From assembly GCF_001039355.2 (NCBI RefSeq), contig NW_019775556.1, forward strand, positions 255,881-319,880: 64,000 nucleotides of DNA, read 5' to 3'. Of the stretch, positions 21,836-33,459 are shown in pieces. Both the position numbers and the translations under genes were made by a program. Source of the stretch: Lingula anatina. Lineage: Eukaryota; Brachiopoda; Lingulata; Lingulida; Lingulidae. Within the stretch, counting starts at the first letter, position 1. Each line of letters begins with the position of its first letter. The notes below the pieces were generated by a model. That model did not search any database. It was not told the DNA's origin and saw nothing but the letters and a program-made list of their open reading frames with translations.

Positions 21836-24800
21836 GAAAATGTGTTACCTCTGGAATGCAGTAGTTTCCAGCCATTATGAGAGCACCAAGAAGATTATCT
21901 CTGCCGTCACTACGAATCTCAAAGATGGGAATCTGAATAAATAAGCAAACAGCATTTGGTAGTAAACCACATGCTGAAAATTTAGATTCATATATTTTAA
22001 GATACGTAATAAATGTTAAACTTTTAATGGCAATTGATCATGTTTAATTAATGTAACATATATTTGTTTTTTGTGTACACTATCTAGAAGTTTACTGTTT
22101 TTGACATCAAGAGTACAGCCTTTCATGTAAAGTGATGGAATCCATAAAGTGTATTTGAGCCCACGTTTGGGGAAGGGGCATTTTTATCATGTTCTAATGT
22201 GAGTTCACACATAACATCTTTCAATATTTTCTTAATGCCTTAATAATGAGAACAAAAACTTACCTGCGAGCCAGTAAGAATGATAGGTTTTCCCAGGTTC
22301 TCAAACATGAAAGACAAAGCTGATGCTGTGTAGGCCATAGTATCTGTCCCATGAAGTATAACAAACCCATCAAAATCCTCATAGTAAGTCTGAATGAAAA
22401 AAAAAAACTGTCATGTTTACAGAATTAAATAAATAAATAAATAAAATAAAAAATTGAGCATGCACACAATATATAAAAAACTGTCACTTTTTGTAATACT
22501 GAAAGACTTAAAAAGAAGCAAATGCACTGGACTCTGAGAATTACCTTAATGTCTGAGGCAATCCTAGCCCAGTCATCCATGGTCATATTGCAAGAATCCA
22601 GCAGGGGCTCATACTCATACACACAGTATATCACATTTTTCTTTTCTTTGCTTAAACTGAAAAAAAAATTATGTAGATTATTTATTTTTCTTCATGTTTT
22701 GTTTATATTGTGTGTATAATGCCTTAACTGATACTCTTCATAACTTAAATGTATTTTCGCAAAACGCGTTAAAAGATGGTTTGTCTCTTTTTTTATCTTT
22801 GAAAAGGTGAAAACTGTCATGGGATCAAATTGATAGTTTTTTTTTTTTAATTCTTAATTAAAAGCTCGATTCCAATTTAAACCTTGGAAATAAAACAGAT
22901 GGGTCACATAAATGAGCCACTATATTTTCCTAAATCTTTAAAGGTTTTAAATGTAACCTGACCGGGGCACGTCATAATTACTGCTGAATTGGATTACTCA
23001 CGGCATACACAATGGTGACTTCATCCACTCCTGGTCATGGGATATTGATAATTTCCGTAACTCATTCACAAGAAAGTTTGGTTCTGGGGTACTGTGTGTA
23101 ACTACGTACTGCTGGTCATGGAATATTGATAATTTCCTTAACTCATTCACAAGAAAATTTGGTTCTGGGGTATAAACTATAAAGAAAATATAATACCATA
23201 TCAATTAAGTTATTTACTAATGCTAAATTACATACAAAATGAGCCATTATTATAATCAAATGCAAGGATGAGGTGTGATTATGACATAAACGCAGACTTT
23301 ACGAAAGGCGTCGGACTGTCGGACATGCCTGACAAATTTCGTCTAGGTCTAATAAAAAATCCTATATGGTCGGTCCTTATATCCGGCGAGCTTTCAAGCT
23401 GACTCGGAATGTGTAAATCTAAGGAATACATTGTTGTTTCTTTTCTTGACGATATATTTTACTCCCTTCAAAAATCCCGGGGAGTTCCCAGCTAATTATT
23501 AATACATAATTTACTGACCTCAGTTTCACTTACAAATACTATTTTATGACTGGCTGAGGTTGGCGGATTCCTGTATGACGTAACTGATAGTTTCGTTTTC
23601 GTTTTCGTGTTTAATAGCCTTACATGACAAAATGACCGCAACACATGTGCTCCTGCTTTTTGCGTTTTATAAGGACTTGATGCCCTGTTTCTTCATTATC
23701 AGTTGTTATCAGTATTGTACTCATGGCTAAAGTCTTTTGTTTAGAAAAAATGACATCGTTGAACTTGAAATATTTCGTCGGCGCATAGCGCGGCAAAAAT
23801 GAAATCGAAGTGAGGAAGGGAAACGGGTTGACCGGAACTGTAGTAAAATTGGATTTAAAGGTAGGCTCTGGCTAACTTATAATCCAGGAGAGAGGAAATA
23901 ATTGTGCACACAGTGTCAGGAGTACTAATAAAAGTCAACTTTATGATCATGATTATAACAGTGAGTGCAATGGTGATTTCAGCCTAATTATTAGCCCAGA
24001 AAATAAACGCTTTCTTACAATCTGTAACAAATGACTTTGTGCCACTTGAACCGAAACACGTAGAAGCAGCAAACCCTGTACCAGCCACATATATCATCAC
24101 AAAAGAAGATGTCGAAAAAGCCTTGCTACAAGTAAACGTACACAAGTCTACAGGTCCCGACGAAATCCCCAACTGGATCCTACATGACCTAGCAGGGTAC
24201 CTAGTCGCCCCAGTATGTACCGGTGTGGCATCAATTGTTCGGAGCGTGAACCATCCGTTTTGCTCATGCGCACAAAGCGCAGGCAAATCTGAGAGACTTC
24301 CGGCGTGTACGGTCCGTCTCTAGTGTAGTGCCAGATGCAGGGTAGAACCGGCCCGATAGCTCAGGCGGTAGAGCACTCGCCCTGTTAGCGAGTTTGGTCC
24401 CTGGTCTGGCAGGTGATTTTTCTACACACTCCCAAAAAGGCGCTACACTATAGACTTTAATAAATATACACTGTTGAGAACATACTGCATATTCAAACAT
24501 AATCTTTAGAAATATTAATATCTTATAGTTGTTCACCTCCACTGCGATTTCTCTCAGATGGCCATATCAACACACTAGCCAGTAAAATCAATGCAATAAT
24601 ACATGTAGTAGGCCAACAGCTGAATAACGACAGCCCGTCCACGGTAGTTTCATCCAAGCGTCGAACTGTAATTTGACGCTAATTCTCTATCAAAATTATC
24701 AATTAAAATTTCTGTATTAACACATGAATTTTACCTAGAAATATCCTCACTATAGTAAATATATAATGAGGTGGGAAACGATTAAGCCACGTTAATGCAC

Positions 24801-27800
24801 AGGTGAATAACAACGGATCATTCACGGAACTATCTAAAACATTATTGCATAACATGTACTCCAAAGGACATAAAATCCATCAATTGCTACCAGACATAAA
24901 TGAAAGTTCCTATACTTTGCGCAGGTTTATAAGTACACTGTGCCAAAACTGAGGACTGTCCGATCGTCAAAATCTTTTATCCCATGGGCTTTATCAAATT
25001 TTAAGAACAGGTTTTTATGAACTTTTAATGTGTATCGAATCATTTTAACACTTACAAGTATTGTTGTAAAGTTTTAGAATTCGAGGACGAATTCTTTTGA
25101 AGAAGGGGTGTATGTTGTAAAGCGAATGACTTACACTTTCACTAATTACAGATAACAATTAAAACGGAATCAAAAGAGTAAAAGGATAGGGAGGTAGCGC
25201 GAGGTAGCGGGATCGTTGCCCGCCTCCTCCACCACCTTTTATAGTGAAGAATACGACAGCAATCTGGAGCTTTCGAACGTTTATTCACCGACTGCCTTTT
25301 CACACAATTTCACAAGTAGGCCCTATTTAAAGGATTCTAGCCACGTAAAAATCCATTTCTCGAATTTTGAAGATTCAGCACTCGATCCATACACTAGAGA
25401 TGTTTTTAAACGATCCCCACCTTTTAAAAAGTATAAAAACAATCTATTGGTAGAAAAAAAAGCGTTTTAGTAAACCTCACCTCAATATGCAAAAATGAAG
25501 CAACAGATCTGGGTCACGTGGTACTTTGACGACAAAGACGATAAAGGTCTTTGAGACTCAGCTGAGCTGCATGCTGTATACAGACAGAGAAGTTTAGGAA
25601 AGTTGAGTTGAAATGGGTTGGACAATTTTCGTTATGCTTCATTGTGTTGCCGTGGGATTCACCAAAAAATCAGCACTCGTTGACAATCTTCTTTCTTTGT
25701 CTGTGACGGTCTTCCGGGACTTATTTACTTCGGTGATGTAATGCTCGCGATTACGGTCGCCTCAAGTGGTTTAGATCATATGATATCAAAAGCTGACAGT
25801 CTTTCAAATTAACCGTCACCAGTTGACAAGCTTACTAATTGCTGATGCATATTAAATGCATGGTAGTAAATGCATAGTTGACCAAGAGCTCGTTAACAAT
25901 AAACCCTGTTAATTACGCACCGCTGCACTTCCCAAGCCAGGTAATAACAGGTAACTCAACTTGTCAGATTCTTGGTGGGCTTTAATATTTTTTCAATATA
26001 TCTCTTTTATTTCATGGGGTGATATTATTGGTATTTTTAAATGACGTTTAATATCGATATTTAAACAATTGAGTTCAAACACGGTCGCGAACATTAATGA
26101 AAGTGATTGCCCTTAGGGTATCCTGAAGCATGCGTATGCCCAGGCATTACTTCTGTGGAAGAAAACGTGGTTGAGGAAAAACTCGAAAAAGAGCAGTAAT
26201 ATTAAAGAAAAAAGAACATCTGTAATAAAAAGGTTCGTAATCCTAATGCGTTTAACGAAATAAAGTGTTTTGTGCTTTGAGAATTTGTTTCTGAAGGGTA
26301 TATATATATATAATTTAAAAGATTTGTCATTTTATAATTTGAAACGCAAGTTCTGCGTCTGCACGCAAAACTTTTTGCAAATTTGCGAGTTTTGTCAAAC
26401 CCCAAAAACATATAGCAGAACAAGGTAAAAAAAAAGCATTGTTTGATGTTAGTGGCATGTTAAAAAAATCATAACTTTAATGTGTTCACTAAATGTGCAG
26501 TATTTGATACGTACGTTAGTATATTTTAAATTATGTATGGAGATTTAACATGGTATTATCTTAAAGGGATATAAGAAGGGCACATACGAATTTTTTAAAA
26601 GAATCTTGGGTGTAAAAAGGAGAATTAGTGATAACTTAGTTCATTGTACATGTACGTAACTTAGTACATTATGAAACCGGGAGATACCCACTTCTTTTAA
26701 GTACATAGCTACAGTTTTTTAATATTGATTTAAATCCGTTCTTCGAAAAATTGTTTTATAACAGCGTGCTATAAAGATCTACTGAACAAAAAATTTGATT
26801 GGGTAATTTGAGTACGGAATGAACTGGAGACACTTGACTTGTCATTAATTTTTCACGAAAACATGTCAGATAATTTTATACTGTCCTTGATAGAGTAAAT
26901 ATTGAAAGATAATTTTAGTCAAACATTGACCGGGGAAATATCCACAAGGAGTAAAGGGCTATTGTACCAACATCTTGTTGATAATTTTACAGTGCAATTC
27001 TATTTAAATAAGCCAATTTCACAGAAATATAAGGAATTAATTGCCAAATTTAGACTTTCATCACATATTCTAGCTGTAGAAACTGGAAGGTAAACAGACA
27101 AAATTTAAGAACCGGTAAACTATGTATTTTAGATGACATCGAGGATGAATTTCATTTTATTCTTTTAAGAATTTAAAAATGTCTTTGCTACAGAACGTTT
27201 AGGCAGAAGCACACCAAGAAATTTATAATACAAAGTAAAATGTTTTCAAGCTAATTAAATTGTTATCACTTCACAATGTTTCACAATTAAACAACTTATG
27301 AAAGTACTTAAAATGTTCATCGGAGCTTAGATTAACGTCAGTCTGATGACTTTTTATCATTACTACTAGTAGCTGTATTGATGTTTTTATGACTCTAGAA
27401 GTTGTAAACTTCTCGTATGACTTCATATTTTTATTGCATTTCATTCTGATGAGCCGTAGGGCGCAAGGGTTTAATAAATTGAATTGAATTTCACAAATAA
27501 CATGGATCTCATATCGAATGATCAAAAGTACCCTCAAGTCATNGTATCGTAACTGAATCGTGAGCGAATTAGACCAGAAAATTGGCAAAATCTCACGAAT
27601 CCTGTGTGAAATAGGGGCCTAAGAGAGGTTGGATAAAAATCCCGGGGAGTTCCCAGCTTATTATACATAACTTATTGACCTCAGTTTCGCCATAGAAGGT
27701 CTCTACTTCTATGGTTTCACTTACAAGTACTATTTTGTGACTGGCTGAGGTTGGGGGATTCCTGTATGACGTAATTAGTAGTCTCGTTTTCGTTTTCGTG

Positions 27801-29590
27801 ATACCCTAATACAAAATGGCCGCAACACATGTCCTTATGCTTTTTGCGTTTTTTAAAGACTTGATGATCTGTTTCTTCATTATCAGTTGTGTGCAAGTTG
27901 TGGCTAAGTCTTTTGTTTAGAAAAATGACATCGCTGAACTTGAAATACTCCGTCGGTGCATAGCCGGCAAAAATGAAAACGAAGTGAGGAAGGGAAACGG
28001 GTTGACCGGAACTTATGTAAAATTGGATTTAAAGGTACCCTCTACCAGGGCCGCAGTTATTATTGTGGACATTTTTGCTGAATTGCTGAATCGACTGAGA
28101 GCCAAAATGACTGCCTATTTATCTATAGACATATCTGTGAATATCTGTGGAAAATCAATCTGTCACCCTGGTAGAGGGTAATTTAAACGTAGGCCCTGAC
28201 TAACTTATAATCCAGGAGAGGGGAAATAATTGTCCACACAGTGTCTGGAGTACTAAAGTTATCATTATGATCAACTGCAACATAAACCGTACTGTTTTAT
28301 TACGCGGGTTCTGAAAATTTACGTACATCTGTTTCTCACGACCACGAGTTGGCTAAAGTGCATGAATTTGATGAAGGCTCACAGTTTGAGTTTCTTTTTT
28401 TTTTATAAAAATGAAATAAAATGAGGAAAGAATTCAGTCTCGTGCTGGACAATGCCTATCAAAGCTTCAATTGGATGAAAGAGACCGCCTCACATTGCCG
28501 TTTTGCATTGCACATGTTATTGCCAAAACAACGGGTGAAATAGTTATATGATTAACAGACGTTTTTATAGACATAGCCTACATTTGATATTACTGGATAC
28601 ACGTTCCTCAAACTTGGATTGGTTTTAGTCCTTGTGTCTTTCTTTTTCATTAAGTAATAAAACACTCATTATGCAAATAGTACTTTTTCAAATTATTTTC
28701 TTTCAATTAAGGATAATGAGACTATTAAGGGTGTGGTGTATATACAAGTCATGAGGTGAATCAATGATTTATAGATGATTAAGTACGTAAATGATTACGT
28801 GTACGGTATAAGATAAAACCCAAAGTAGTACGTGACAACTGGCACTGAATCAGAAAATAACGACTAAAAATGAACATGCAATTACATCATATGTACATAC
28901 ATGTAATGTTTTAGCTGAAGCACTATGTTATAGAATATCAGGTCGCGACGTAATCGCGGGATGTAGATGTCACGAGATGTAGAAGTTTCTACATGTACTG
29001 CTCACGACCACGAGTTGGCTTAAGTGCACATGAAGTTGATGACCGCCTTACTTTGCTGTTTCTTTTTTCAAATTATTTTCTTTCAATTAAGGATAATGGG
29101 ACCATTAAGGGTGTGGTGTATATACAAGTCATGAGATGAATCAATGATTTATACGTGATTAAGTACGTTAATGATTACGTGTACGGTATAAGATAAAACG
29201 CAAAGTAGTACGTGACAACTGGCACTGTATCAGAAAAAAAAAGACTAAAAATGAACATGCAATTACATAATATGTACATACACTTTTTATAAACTCCGCA
29301 CACTCTGCTTAAATAAAATTAGATTAGGTTGTCTGAATTGTTTTTAACAAAGTGATCAAAAGATTATGATCAAATATTGCGTCATTTCTGTTACCTCCGT
29401 CGTGAATACGCATGCCAATCGTTCCACCTGTGTACAGGACAAGAACTCTCGATTCACACTTGTAGTTTAGATCAGTGCTCTTCACTTCCGTGTCGGTTGT
29501 CTTTAACTTCTTTGGTCTGTATGAAGGATCCATGGAGAAAGACTTCCCTTCAAAGTCAGAGGCAAGAGAACAAGAACCATTGCCTGCCAT
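19712..29590 (-). CDS. L-asparaginase (ASPG-like) copy B, ankyrin-less truncated form
   Basis: Same enzyme family and truncation as copy A. Coding exons are 29395-29590, 23002-23176, 22545-22656, 22264-22389, 21849-21932, 21427-21553, 21074-21183, 20548-20733, 20170-20283 and 19712-19762. Phases match and the sum is 426 codons plus stop. TGGTIGM, the HGTDTM motif and the [15 protein letters not shown] segment are kept. Exon 9 is one codon shorter than in A and C. The N-terminal exon begins [16 protein letters not shown]. Its link to the body crosses the single N at 27,543, so the pairing with the 29.4 kb module (not those at 32.7 or 34.8 kb) rests on proximity only. The shared deletion and duplication show that A and B are sisters. 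Confidence 0.75.
23986..24244 (+). pseudogene. LINE reverse-transcriptase fragment (duplicate)
   Basis: Paralogue of 5370-5628 with the same frame and the same truncation point, so it was copied with the host intron and not by new retrotransposition. Confidence 0.75.
24316..24455 (+). mobile_element. tRNA-like hairpin element (duplicate)
   Basis: Paralogue of 5700-5839. Here the tRNA-like part begins GCCCGATAGCTCAGG, closer to a genuine tRNA head than the A copy (GTCGGATAG). Confidence 0.6.
26898..27500 (+). pseudogene. LINE C-terminal fragment (duplicate)
   Basis: Paralogue of 8205-8801, again with stops shortly after the ETGR motif and the same AATTGAATT tail. Confidence 0.65.
27543..27543. 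other. Single-N assembly join
   Basis: Homology to the copy A intron stops exactly here (A continues with TTCAAATGCAG after GTCA). The next bases start a different repeat block, so the order across this point is uncertain. Confidence 0.9.
27618..29330. repeat. Duplicated 5'-region block (also 31,473-32,610)
   Basis: The start resembles the intron sequence at about 4,855-5,330 and 23,466-23,960; the rest resembles 31,473-32,610 and the flank at 34.4-34.7 kb. Part of it (28,680-28,910) is repeated again at 29,060-29,290. Besides the Mutator-like element at 28,036 I see no gene in it. Confidence 0.7.
28036..28180. mobile_element. 145-bp MITE copy 1, TIR TACCCTCTACCAGGG, 9-bp TSD
   Basis: A perfect 15-bp TIR, flanked by ATTTAAAGG (28,027-28,035) and ATTTAAACG (28,181-28,189). 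The empty site GGATTTAAAGGTAGGCTCTGG is present at about 23,850, and in nearly the same form at about 5,234. The 9-bp duplication points to the Mutator superfamily. The second copy is at 31,713-31,857. Confidence 0.9.
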
Positions 29591-29820
29591 TTTTTAAAAT
29601 GACTGCACCGTCCACTTCACTTGCTCTTATCTTTTTGCAAAATAGATACCATCAAGAGGTTCCCTATTCTGAGTAGCCCAAAATAACATTAACTACCATA
29701 TCATTTTTAAATTACAGACACTTTCGACACTTTTGTTACTAAGATAAGATTTTTAAGAAAGGTTGTAGGTGGAATTAAAATTCCACTCCGACTACATTTG
29801 CAATCCACTGTGATTGAAAT

Positions 29821-29954
29821 GGGGGCGTCTCGATAGTCCGAAGGTTCACTGGTCCGAAAAATGGCAACATGTTCATCATTTTTTAATACTGTAGTGAACA
29901 TTCGGACCAATAAACCTTCGAACTATTGAACCTTCAGACTATTGTCACGGCCCC
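29821..29954. mobile_element. 134-bp MITE copy 1 (CGATAGTCCGAAGGTTCA TIR), 9-10-bp TSD
   Basis: Starts GGGGGCGTCTCGATAGTCC and ends with the degenerate complement GACTATTGTCACGGCCCC. GATTGAAATG is duplicated at 29,812-29,821 and 29,955-29,964. The interior is mostly inverted repeats of GGTCCGAA. The modules at 10.2 and 54.6 kb lack it. Confidence 0.85.
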
Positions 29955-30133
29955 GATTGAAATGTAAGGTGTTGATATTATCTATGAAATAAGTTACCTT
30001 TATCAACCAGCGGTTCATACAAGTGGTTTTATCTATATATGAAAAAACAATAGGCATATGTCACATTAAAGTAAGATGAACAATTAATTGTCCTAAAGAC
30101 ACTAACCCATAAACACATACTTTTTCAACTCAC

Positions 30134-30224
30134 CTACAACCTCTCCAATGCTAGCCAAACTTATTCTGCGCAATAGGCGCCTTAGTTTTCCTTTGTCGAC
30201 AGCATATTGGCCATCGGTTGTGAC
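30134..30224 (-). pseudogene. Exon 1 of the 29.4 kb asparaginase module, start codon lost
   Basis: Aligns with the other exon 1 copies (AVDKGKLRRLLRRISLASIG) and keeps the donor. The conserved ATGGCAACCGG is replaced by sequence of the repeat array upstream, so no in-frame start remains. The acceptor used by copies A and C is also missing here because of a 6-bp deletion (TTTAGG). Confidence 0.65.
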
Positions 30225-30228
30225 TGTC

Positions 30229-31330
30229 ACGTACGTATCGGTAACGTATGTATCATATTTACATAAAAAGGAAGAAGCGACGTAAAAACATGCGTGCCCA
30301 CATATACAACGTCGCACGCACCCACAGAGTAGTGACAAAGGACAACAAACAATGAAATAAAAAAATATCTTCACGTCGATATATATATGTATGTACCGGT
30401 AACAAATATATCATGTGAACATTTTTCGCAGATAGCTGAAGGCAAGAAATCTTTTTTGTCTCGTTTTCTTTTATTTTAATGTAACATTAAGACATAAGTG
30501 TTGCAGGGGCGGATTTAGGCTGTCTTCTGGGTCTTCTAGAAGACGGTCAGATTTTCAAGTTTACATTGTTAGCCAACTAATGTTTCTGTCGGAAGACGGT
30601 CAAAAATTGGAAGATGGATCAACGAAGATAATTTGGAAGACTGTCAGAAAATATCTCTGGATCCGCCCCTGTGTTGGCCCACAAAATGAAAGACAACCAA
30701 TGAAAATGGAATAAATAAATATTTACACGCTTCATGGTAACGTATGTATCGGTAACATATGTATCATATTTACGTAACAAAGAAGAATGAGCGACACACA
30801 TATACAATGTCGCACGCAATCACAAAGTCGTGGCAACAGAGTACAATCAATGAAATTAGAATACAACAACTTCATATTTTTGGTAACATATGTATCGGTA
30901 ACGTATTTTTGATATAAACAATTTCAACAAACGGTTTCAAGCCAAGTAATCTTTGCTTGCCCTGCTTTTTCTTTTTATTGTAATGTAGTATACCGTAAGA
31001 AAAAGGCGTTTGCTCACAAAACGGACAACAAACAATACAAATTAAAGTATTTACACGCTACATGGTAACGTATGTATCGGTAGATTAACGTATGTATCAT
31101 ATTTACGTAACAAAGAAGGAGCGACGTAAAAACATACGTGCGCACATATACAACGTCGCACGCACCCACAGAGTAGTGACAAAGGACAACAAACAATGTA
31201 ATAAATATATATATATATCTTTTCTTTTTATTGTAATGTAGTATACCGTAAGATAAAGGCGTTTGCTCACAAAACGGACAACAAACAACAAAAATAAAAG
31301 TATTTACACGCTACATGTTAACGTATGTAT
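30229..31330. repeat. Degenerate tandem repeat (GTAACGTATGTATCGGTAAC units)
   Basis: Units begin with the GTATGTATCGGTA phrase near 30,229, 30,735, 30,888, 31,070 and 31,319. They share CGTCGCACGCACCCACAGAG and ACCGTAAGA.AAAGGCGTTTGC segments. Unit length varies from about 150 to 500 bp. No coding sequence. The array replaces the promoter flank of the neighbouring exon 1. Confidence 0.7.
30504..30671. mobile_element. 168-bp hAT-like MITE copy 2, TSD TGTTG
   Basis: Same family and length as 16,177-16,344, opposite orientation, flanked by perfect TGTTG repeats (30,499-30,503 and 30,672-30,676). It sits inside the tandem repeat array. Confidence 0.9.
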
Positions 31331-31331
31331 C

Positions 31332-31475
31332 GAAGTGTATATATTTATGCATCTTTGAAGATGTACATTATAGTTGTAAAATACAATCCACGAAGAAGGC
31401 CCAGGGGCCGAAAGCTCGGATTGTATTTTACAACTATAATGTAGATCTTCAAAGATGCATCAAAATATATACTTC
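31332..31475. other. Long hairpin with hammerhead-like loop
   Basis: Two arms of about 53 bp, 31,337-31,389 and 31,418-31,472, are inverted repeats with few mismatches. The 28-nt loop holds ACGAAGA, a GGCC/GGCC mini-stem, GAAA and GCTC before the second arm. This is the order of a type I hammerhead ribozyme: core, stem II, GAAA, cleavage-site UC, with the arms as stem I. The core reads ACGA where active hammerheads have CUGA, so activity is doubtful. Hammerheads of this kind are known in Penelope-like retroelements. Confidence 0.5.
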
Positions 31476-31712
31476 TACCCTTACATGACAAAATGGCCGC
31501 AACACATGTCCTCATGCTTTTTGCGTTTTTTAAAGACTTGATGATCTGTTTCTTCATTATCAGTTGTGTGCAAGTTGTGGCTAAGTCTTTTGTTTAGAAA
31601 AATGACATCGCTGAACTTGAAATACTCCGTCGGTGCATAGCCGGCAAAAATGAAAACGAAGTGAGGAAGGGAAACGGGTTGACCGGAACTTTTGTAAAAT
31701 TGGATTTAAAGG

Positions 31713-31857
31713 TACCCTCTACCAGGGCCGCAGTTATTATTGTGGACATTTTTGCTGAATTGCTAAATCGACTGAGAGCCAAAATGACTGCCTATTTATC
31801 TATAGACATATCTGTGAATATCTGTGGAAAATCAATCTGTCACCCTGAAAGAGGGTA
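31713..31857. mobile_element. 145-bp MITE copy 2, perfect 9-bp TSD ATTTAAAGG
   Basis: Same element as 28,036-28,180, sitting in the duplicated block, so probably copied with it. TSDs at 31,704-31,712 and 31,858-31,866 are identical. The right TIR has a mutated base pair (CCCTGAAAGAGGGTA). Confidence 0.9.
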
Positions 31858-32675
31858 ATTTAAAGGTAGTCCCTGGCTAACTTATAATCCAGGAGAGAGG
31901 AAATAATTGTCCACACAGTGTCAGGAGTACTAAAGTTAACAACTGCAACATAAACCCTACTGTTTTATTACGCGGGTTCTGAAAATTTTCGTACATCCGT
32001 TTCTCACGACCACGAGTTGGCTAAATTGCATGAAGTTGATGAAGGTTCACAGTTTGAGTTTCTTTTTTTTTATAAAAATGAAATAAAATGAAGAAAGAAT
32101 TCAGTCTCGTGCTGGACAATGCCTATCAAAGCTTCAATTGGATGAAAGAGACCACCTTACTTTGCTGTTTCGCTATGCACATGTTATTGCCAAAACAACG
32201 GGTGAAATAGTTATCTGATTAACAGACGTTTTTATAGATATATATTTGATATTACTGGATACACGTTCCTCAAACTTGCATTGGTTTCAGTCCTTGTGTC
32301 TTTCTTTTTCATTAAGTAATAAAAAACTCATTATGCAAATAATTCTTTTTCAAATTATTTTCTTTCAATTAAGGATAATGAGACTATTAAGGGTGTGGTG
32401 TATATACAAGTCATGAGGTGAATCAATGATTCATAGATGATTAAGTACGTTAATGATTACGTGTACGGTATAAGATAAAAGGCAAAGTAGTACGTGACAA
32501 CTGGCACTGAATCAGAAAAAAACGACTAGAAATTAACATGCAATTACATAATATGTACATACACTTTTAATAAACTCCGCACACTCTGCTTAAATAAAAT
32601 TAGATTAGGTTGTCTGAATTGTTTTCAACAAAGTGATCAAAAGATTATGATCAAATATTGCGTCATTACTGTTAC

Positions 32676-32871
32676 CTCCACCATGAATACGCATGCCAAT
32701 CGTTCCACCTGTGTACAGGACAAGGACTCTCGATTCACGCTTGTAGTTTAGATCAGTGCTCTTCAATTCCGTGTCGGTTGTCTTTAACTTCTTCGGTCTG
32801 TATGACGGATCCATGGAGAAAGATTTCCCTTCAAAGTCGGAGGCAACAGAACAAGCACCATTGCCTGCCAT
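32676..32871 (-). pseudogene. Orphan asparaginase N-terminal exon (module at 32.7 kb)
   Basis: An intact frame [20 protein letters not shown] to [12 protein letters not shown], with the GGAG|GTAACA donor. Upstream homology to the other modules stops near 32,985, before any exon 1, and the upstream acceptor carries the same 6-bp deletion as the 29.4 kb module. No catalytic body lies between it and the next module, so it can only be used by splicing to body B. Confidence 0.65.
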
Positions 32872-33170
32872 TTTTTAAAATGACTGCACCGTCCACTTCA
32901 CATGCTCTTATCTTTTTGCACAATAGATACCATCAAGACGCTCCCTATTCTGAGTAGCCCAAAATAACATTTACTACTATATCATCAAGGCCAGAAATGC
33001 GCAGCATTCACGCGATACGCGAGAGCGCAACAGTAGGGCTTCACGTGACTCAACTAGCCAATCACAGCACAACAATGGCATCGCACACAGACTCTGTGAT
33101 AAGTGCTGGAGGAGCCAAAATTGACTTCTTGGACTGGTAGTAGGGTACCGAGGTGAAAATACTGAAAAGC

Positions 33171-33455
33171 TCATAACACACATATTAGAATTTCTAGATA
33201 TAGTGGTTCCATCACCACAGAATTTAACCTTGAAACTTGGCCTACTACCACATTTAATATCAGGGTTGTCAGCCAAATAGGATTTGATGGCAAAATAAGC
33301 TCAGATTCAACATCTATCTCAGCCCCATCATGTGGTCCTGGAGTACGTTGCACATGACAAATCACATTCATTTCTTTACGCATTTGTTTTATAAGGTAGC
33401 TTTTGGGCAGCCCATTGTCAAGTAGTGTTAGTTCATGGTAACAAGCGTCTGACAT
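33171..33455 (-). CDS. Open frame possibly from a transposon
   Basis: A 94-aa frame containing ACYHELTLLDNGLPKSYLIK and RKEMNVICHVQRTPGPHDGA. The pattern YHEL...LP(K/R)SY..K..R..(L/M)N recalls proteins from repeated, transposon-like gene families in animals, but I cannot confirm this. It lies in 1.4 kb (32,985-34,430) that interrupts the duplicated module. Confidence 0.25.
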   Translation of the reverse strand: MSDACYHELTLLDNGLPKSYLIKQMRKEMNVICHVQRTPGPHDGAEIDVESELILPSNPIWLTTLILNVVVGQVSRLNSVVMEPLYLEILICVL

Positions 33456-33459
33456 GTGC

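Noticed and set aside
27984-28181. 65-aa frame [10 protein letters not shown] and its copy at 31.66 kb
   Set aside because: The frame consists largely of the 145-bp MITE, and conservation is explained by block duplication.
30229-31330. CRISPR-like array
   Set aside because: Repeats are long, irregular and degenerate, with no constant spacer length, in a eukaryotic genome. It is a satellite-like tandem repeat.
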